A stretch of 6,414 nucleotides of DNA from Mariprofundaceae bacterium (GTDB lineage Bacteria; Pseudomonadota; Zetaproteobacteria; Mariprofundales; Mariprofundaceae). Below are positions 5,800-6,414 of the stretch, one piece after another; position 1 is the first letter of the stretch, and each line of letters opens with the position of its first letter. A program made the position numbers and the translations under genes. The stretch spans positions 1 through 6,414 of the forward strand of contig WSZY01000115.1 of assembly GCA_013139875.1 (NCBI GenBank). The letters run 5' to 3'. Below the pieces are notes generated by a model. The model was not told the DNA's origin. It saw nothing but the letters and a program-made list of their open reading frames with translations, and did not search any database.

Positions 5800-5833
5800 G
5801 GTCGTCACACCATCGGTGTGGCGGCCTTTTTTT
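5800..5833 (+). terminator. Strong rho-independent terminator
   Basis: GGTCGTCACACC (5800-5811) pairs over its full 12 bp with GGTGTGGCGGCC (5815-5826), using two G-U pairs, around a three-base loop, and is followed by seven Ts (5827-5833). It reads on the plus strand, just downstream of the decayed gene fragment; no intact plus-strand gene remains for it to serve. Confidence 0.88.
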
Positions 5834-5846
5834 GTGCTATACCACA

Positions 5847-5862
5847 GGGCATGAAGATGCCC
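5847..5862. repeat. Short perfect hairpin GGGCAT/ATGCCC
   Basis: GGGCAT (5847-5852) and ATGCCC (5857-5862) form a 6-bp stem with a GAAG loop, 13 bp after the terminator T-run. No T-run follows. It is one of several inverted repeats in the gene-free stretch 5834-5989, where I otherwise see no coding signal. Confidence 0.4.
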
Positions 5863-5909
5863 AGTCATGTCACCGGCAAACGCCTCGGGCCTTGTAAATA
5901 ACCTTTTAC

Positions 5910-5949
5910 AGTTCGAGTCCTGCAAGGCTCCCCAAGCAGGACTCGAACT
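5910..5949. repeat. Perfect 14-nt inverted repeat with tRNA T-loop-like core
   Basis: AGTTCGAGTCCTGC (5910-5923) and its exact reverse complement (5936-5949) flank a 12-base loop. The GTTCGAGTCC core is typical of tRNA T-arms, yet no cloverleaf can be built on either strand. A competing fold pairs GGGCCTTG (5887-5894) with CAAGGCTC (5923-5930), one G-U pair, around small TAAA/TTTA and CAG/CTG hairpins. This may be a tRNA-end remnant left by integration events, a structured RNA or a protein-binding palindrome; I cannot decide. Confidence 0.5.
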
Positions 5950-5965
5950 AGAAGAGGTGCTGAAC

Positions 5966-5985
5966 AGAAAAGGGGTCTGACCCCT
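5966..5985 (-). terminator. Terminator-like hairpin after the zinc-finger gene
   Basis: Read on the minus strand, AGGGG-TCAGA-CCCCT is followed by TTTCTG, beginning four bases after the stop of the zinc-finger gene. The 5-bp GC stem, small loop and short T-run fit an intrinsic terminator. The GGGGTC-T-GACCCC core is also the kind of motif found as dispersed REP-type repeats in proteobacteria, so it may be a repeat co-opted as a terminator. Confidence 0.55.
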
Positions 5986-5989
5986 GTCA

Positions 5990-6193
5990 CTATTCGATCG
6001 GTTTGATCACCTTGCATTTCGGGAAGGCAGAGCAGCCCCAGAACTGGCTGCCGGTTCCCATGCCCTTCTTGGCGGTTCGCCGAACCATTCTGCTGCCACA
6101 CTCCGGACAGAGCATGATCAAAGGCCGGTTTAAATCCGTATCGCCTCTTCCCCGCTTAGCATCTGTTTTAGGTAATGATTTCAAGCCATCCAT
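5990..6193 (-). CDS. Small topoisomerase-type C4 zinc-finger protein
   Basis: The 67-residue product has one recognisable domain, residues about 28-65: LCPECGSRMVRRTAKKGMGTGSQFWGCSAFPKCKVIKPI, written here as C29-x2-C32 ... C54-x4-5-C60 with the QFWGCS-x-FPKC signature. This matches the C4 zinc ribbon found at the C-terminus of bacterial topoisomerase I and in nuclease-related proteins, which binds single-stranded DNA. The first 27 residues are basic and low in hydrophobic residues. ATG 6193 is the first start after an in-frame stop at 6218-6220; an internal ATG at residue 27 is an alternative that would give just the finger. It could be a stand-alone zinc-ribbon protein or the detached tail of a larger gene that has decayed; no larger coding frame lies upstream in the window. 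Cys count is complete. Confidence 0.75.
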   Translation of the reverse strand: MDGLKSLPKTDAKRGRGDTDLNRPLIMLCPECGSRMVRRTAKKGMGTGSQFWGCSAFPKCKVIKPIE

Positions 6194-6242
6194 CCGGCTC
6201 TTTCTATGGATGGGCGACTACCCTGTCTATAGCACGAATATG

Positions 6243-6389
6243 CTACACAGCCGGGGCCAGCTCCTGTTTCAGCCATTTTTTCGCTGGATTCCACTTGCAG
6301 GTGCGATTTTTCAGGCAGACAAAACCAACATTTACCTGTGACTGAGCAGTTCGGGTTTCAAGCTTATGAATAGTTAAGGCTGGATTCAT
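6243..6389 (-). CDS. Possible 48-residue small protein
   Basis: A short frame from ATG 6389 to TAG 6243 encodes a basic 48-residue peptide beginning MNPALTIHKLE, with a Lys/Trp-rich second half (VCLKNRTCKWNPAKKWLKQE) and two cysteines. An in-frame stop lies three codons upstream of the ATG, with a GTG between them, and no clear Shine-Dalgarno is present. It ends 49 bp before the zinc-finger ATG on the same strand. Base composition does not rule it out, and I recognise no family. It may be real, a remnant, or chance. Confidence 0.25.
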   Translation of the reverse strand: MNPALTIHKLETRTAQSQVNVGFVCLKNRTCKWNPAKKWLKQELAPAV

Positions 6390-6414
6390 CTGCACTTAAT
6401 AAGCCGACACTAAT

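Noticed and set aside
5880..5950. A tRNA gene
   Set aside because: The T-loop-like motif is present twice in inverted orientation, but no D-arm, anticodon arm or acceptor stem of proper size can be built on either strand.
5865..6101. Minus-strand 78-codon frame overlapping the zinc-finger gene
   Set aside because: It is the frame-shifted shadow of the C4 zinc-finger coding sequence.

Overview
This window looks like chromosomal DNA from a free-living Gram-negative bacterium, most likely a proteobacterium. It encodes a UbiE-type quinone methyltransferase, a class II ribonucleotide reductase split into two genes (the arrangement I know from Pseudomonas aeruginosa nrdJa/nrdJb), and a secreted outer-membrane beta-barrel. 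Protein style and moderate GC would fit a Zetaproteobacterium or a related lineage, but that is only an impression. No phage, transposase or CRISPR gene is visible.

Layout. Bases 1-383 (minus) are the N-terminal part of ubiE, cut by the window edge. Bases 384-627 are a divergent control region. It holds three DnaA-box-like 9-mers spaced exactly 11 bp apart, then two NrdR-box-like palindromes 32 bp apart, the second overlapping a TTGACA-N17-CATATT promoter. This promoter faces nrdJa (628-2811), which carries the catalytic core of the reductase. Between nrdJa and nrdJb (3158-3790) lies a 346-bp interval with a nested palindromic repeat and a questionable ORF that overlaps the stop of one gene and the start of the other. 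NrdJb supplies the cysteine-rich C-terminal tail that NrdJa lacks. A 126-residue helical protein of unknown function (3822-4202) follows, probably in the same operon.

Bases 4203-4339 contain a compact stem-loop cluster ending in a GC-rich hairpin and seven Ts, immediately upstream of a 92-residue protein (4340-4618). This could be an attenuator or riboswitch-like leader for that gene, or simply the end of the nrd operon. An outer-membrane protein gene (4708-5583) reads in the opposite direction. Beyond it, at about 5691-5783, is a decayed C-terminal copy of the 92-residue protein, closed by a strong terminator at 5800-5833.

Bases 5834-5989 have no gene but several inverted repeats, including a perfect 14-nt one with a tRNA T-loop-like core. 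The right end has a small topoisomerase-type C4 zinc-finger protein (5990-6193, minus), with its own terminator, and a possible 48-codon ORF upstream of it (6243-6389, minus).

The main theme is dNTP supply and its regulation. The nrd operon appears to be under dual control by NrdR (nucleotide-sensing repressor) and DnaA (replication initiator).
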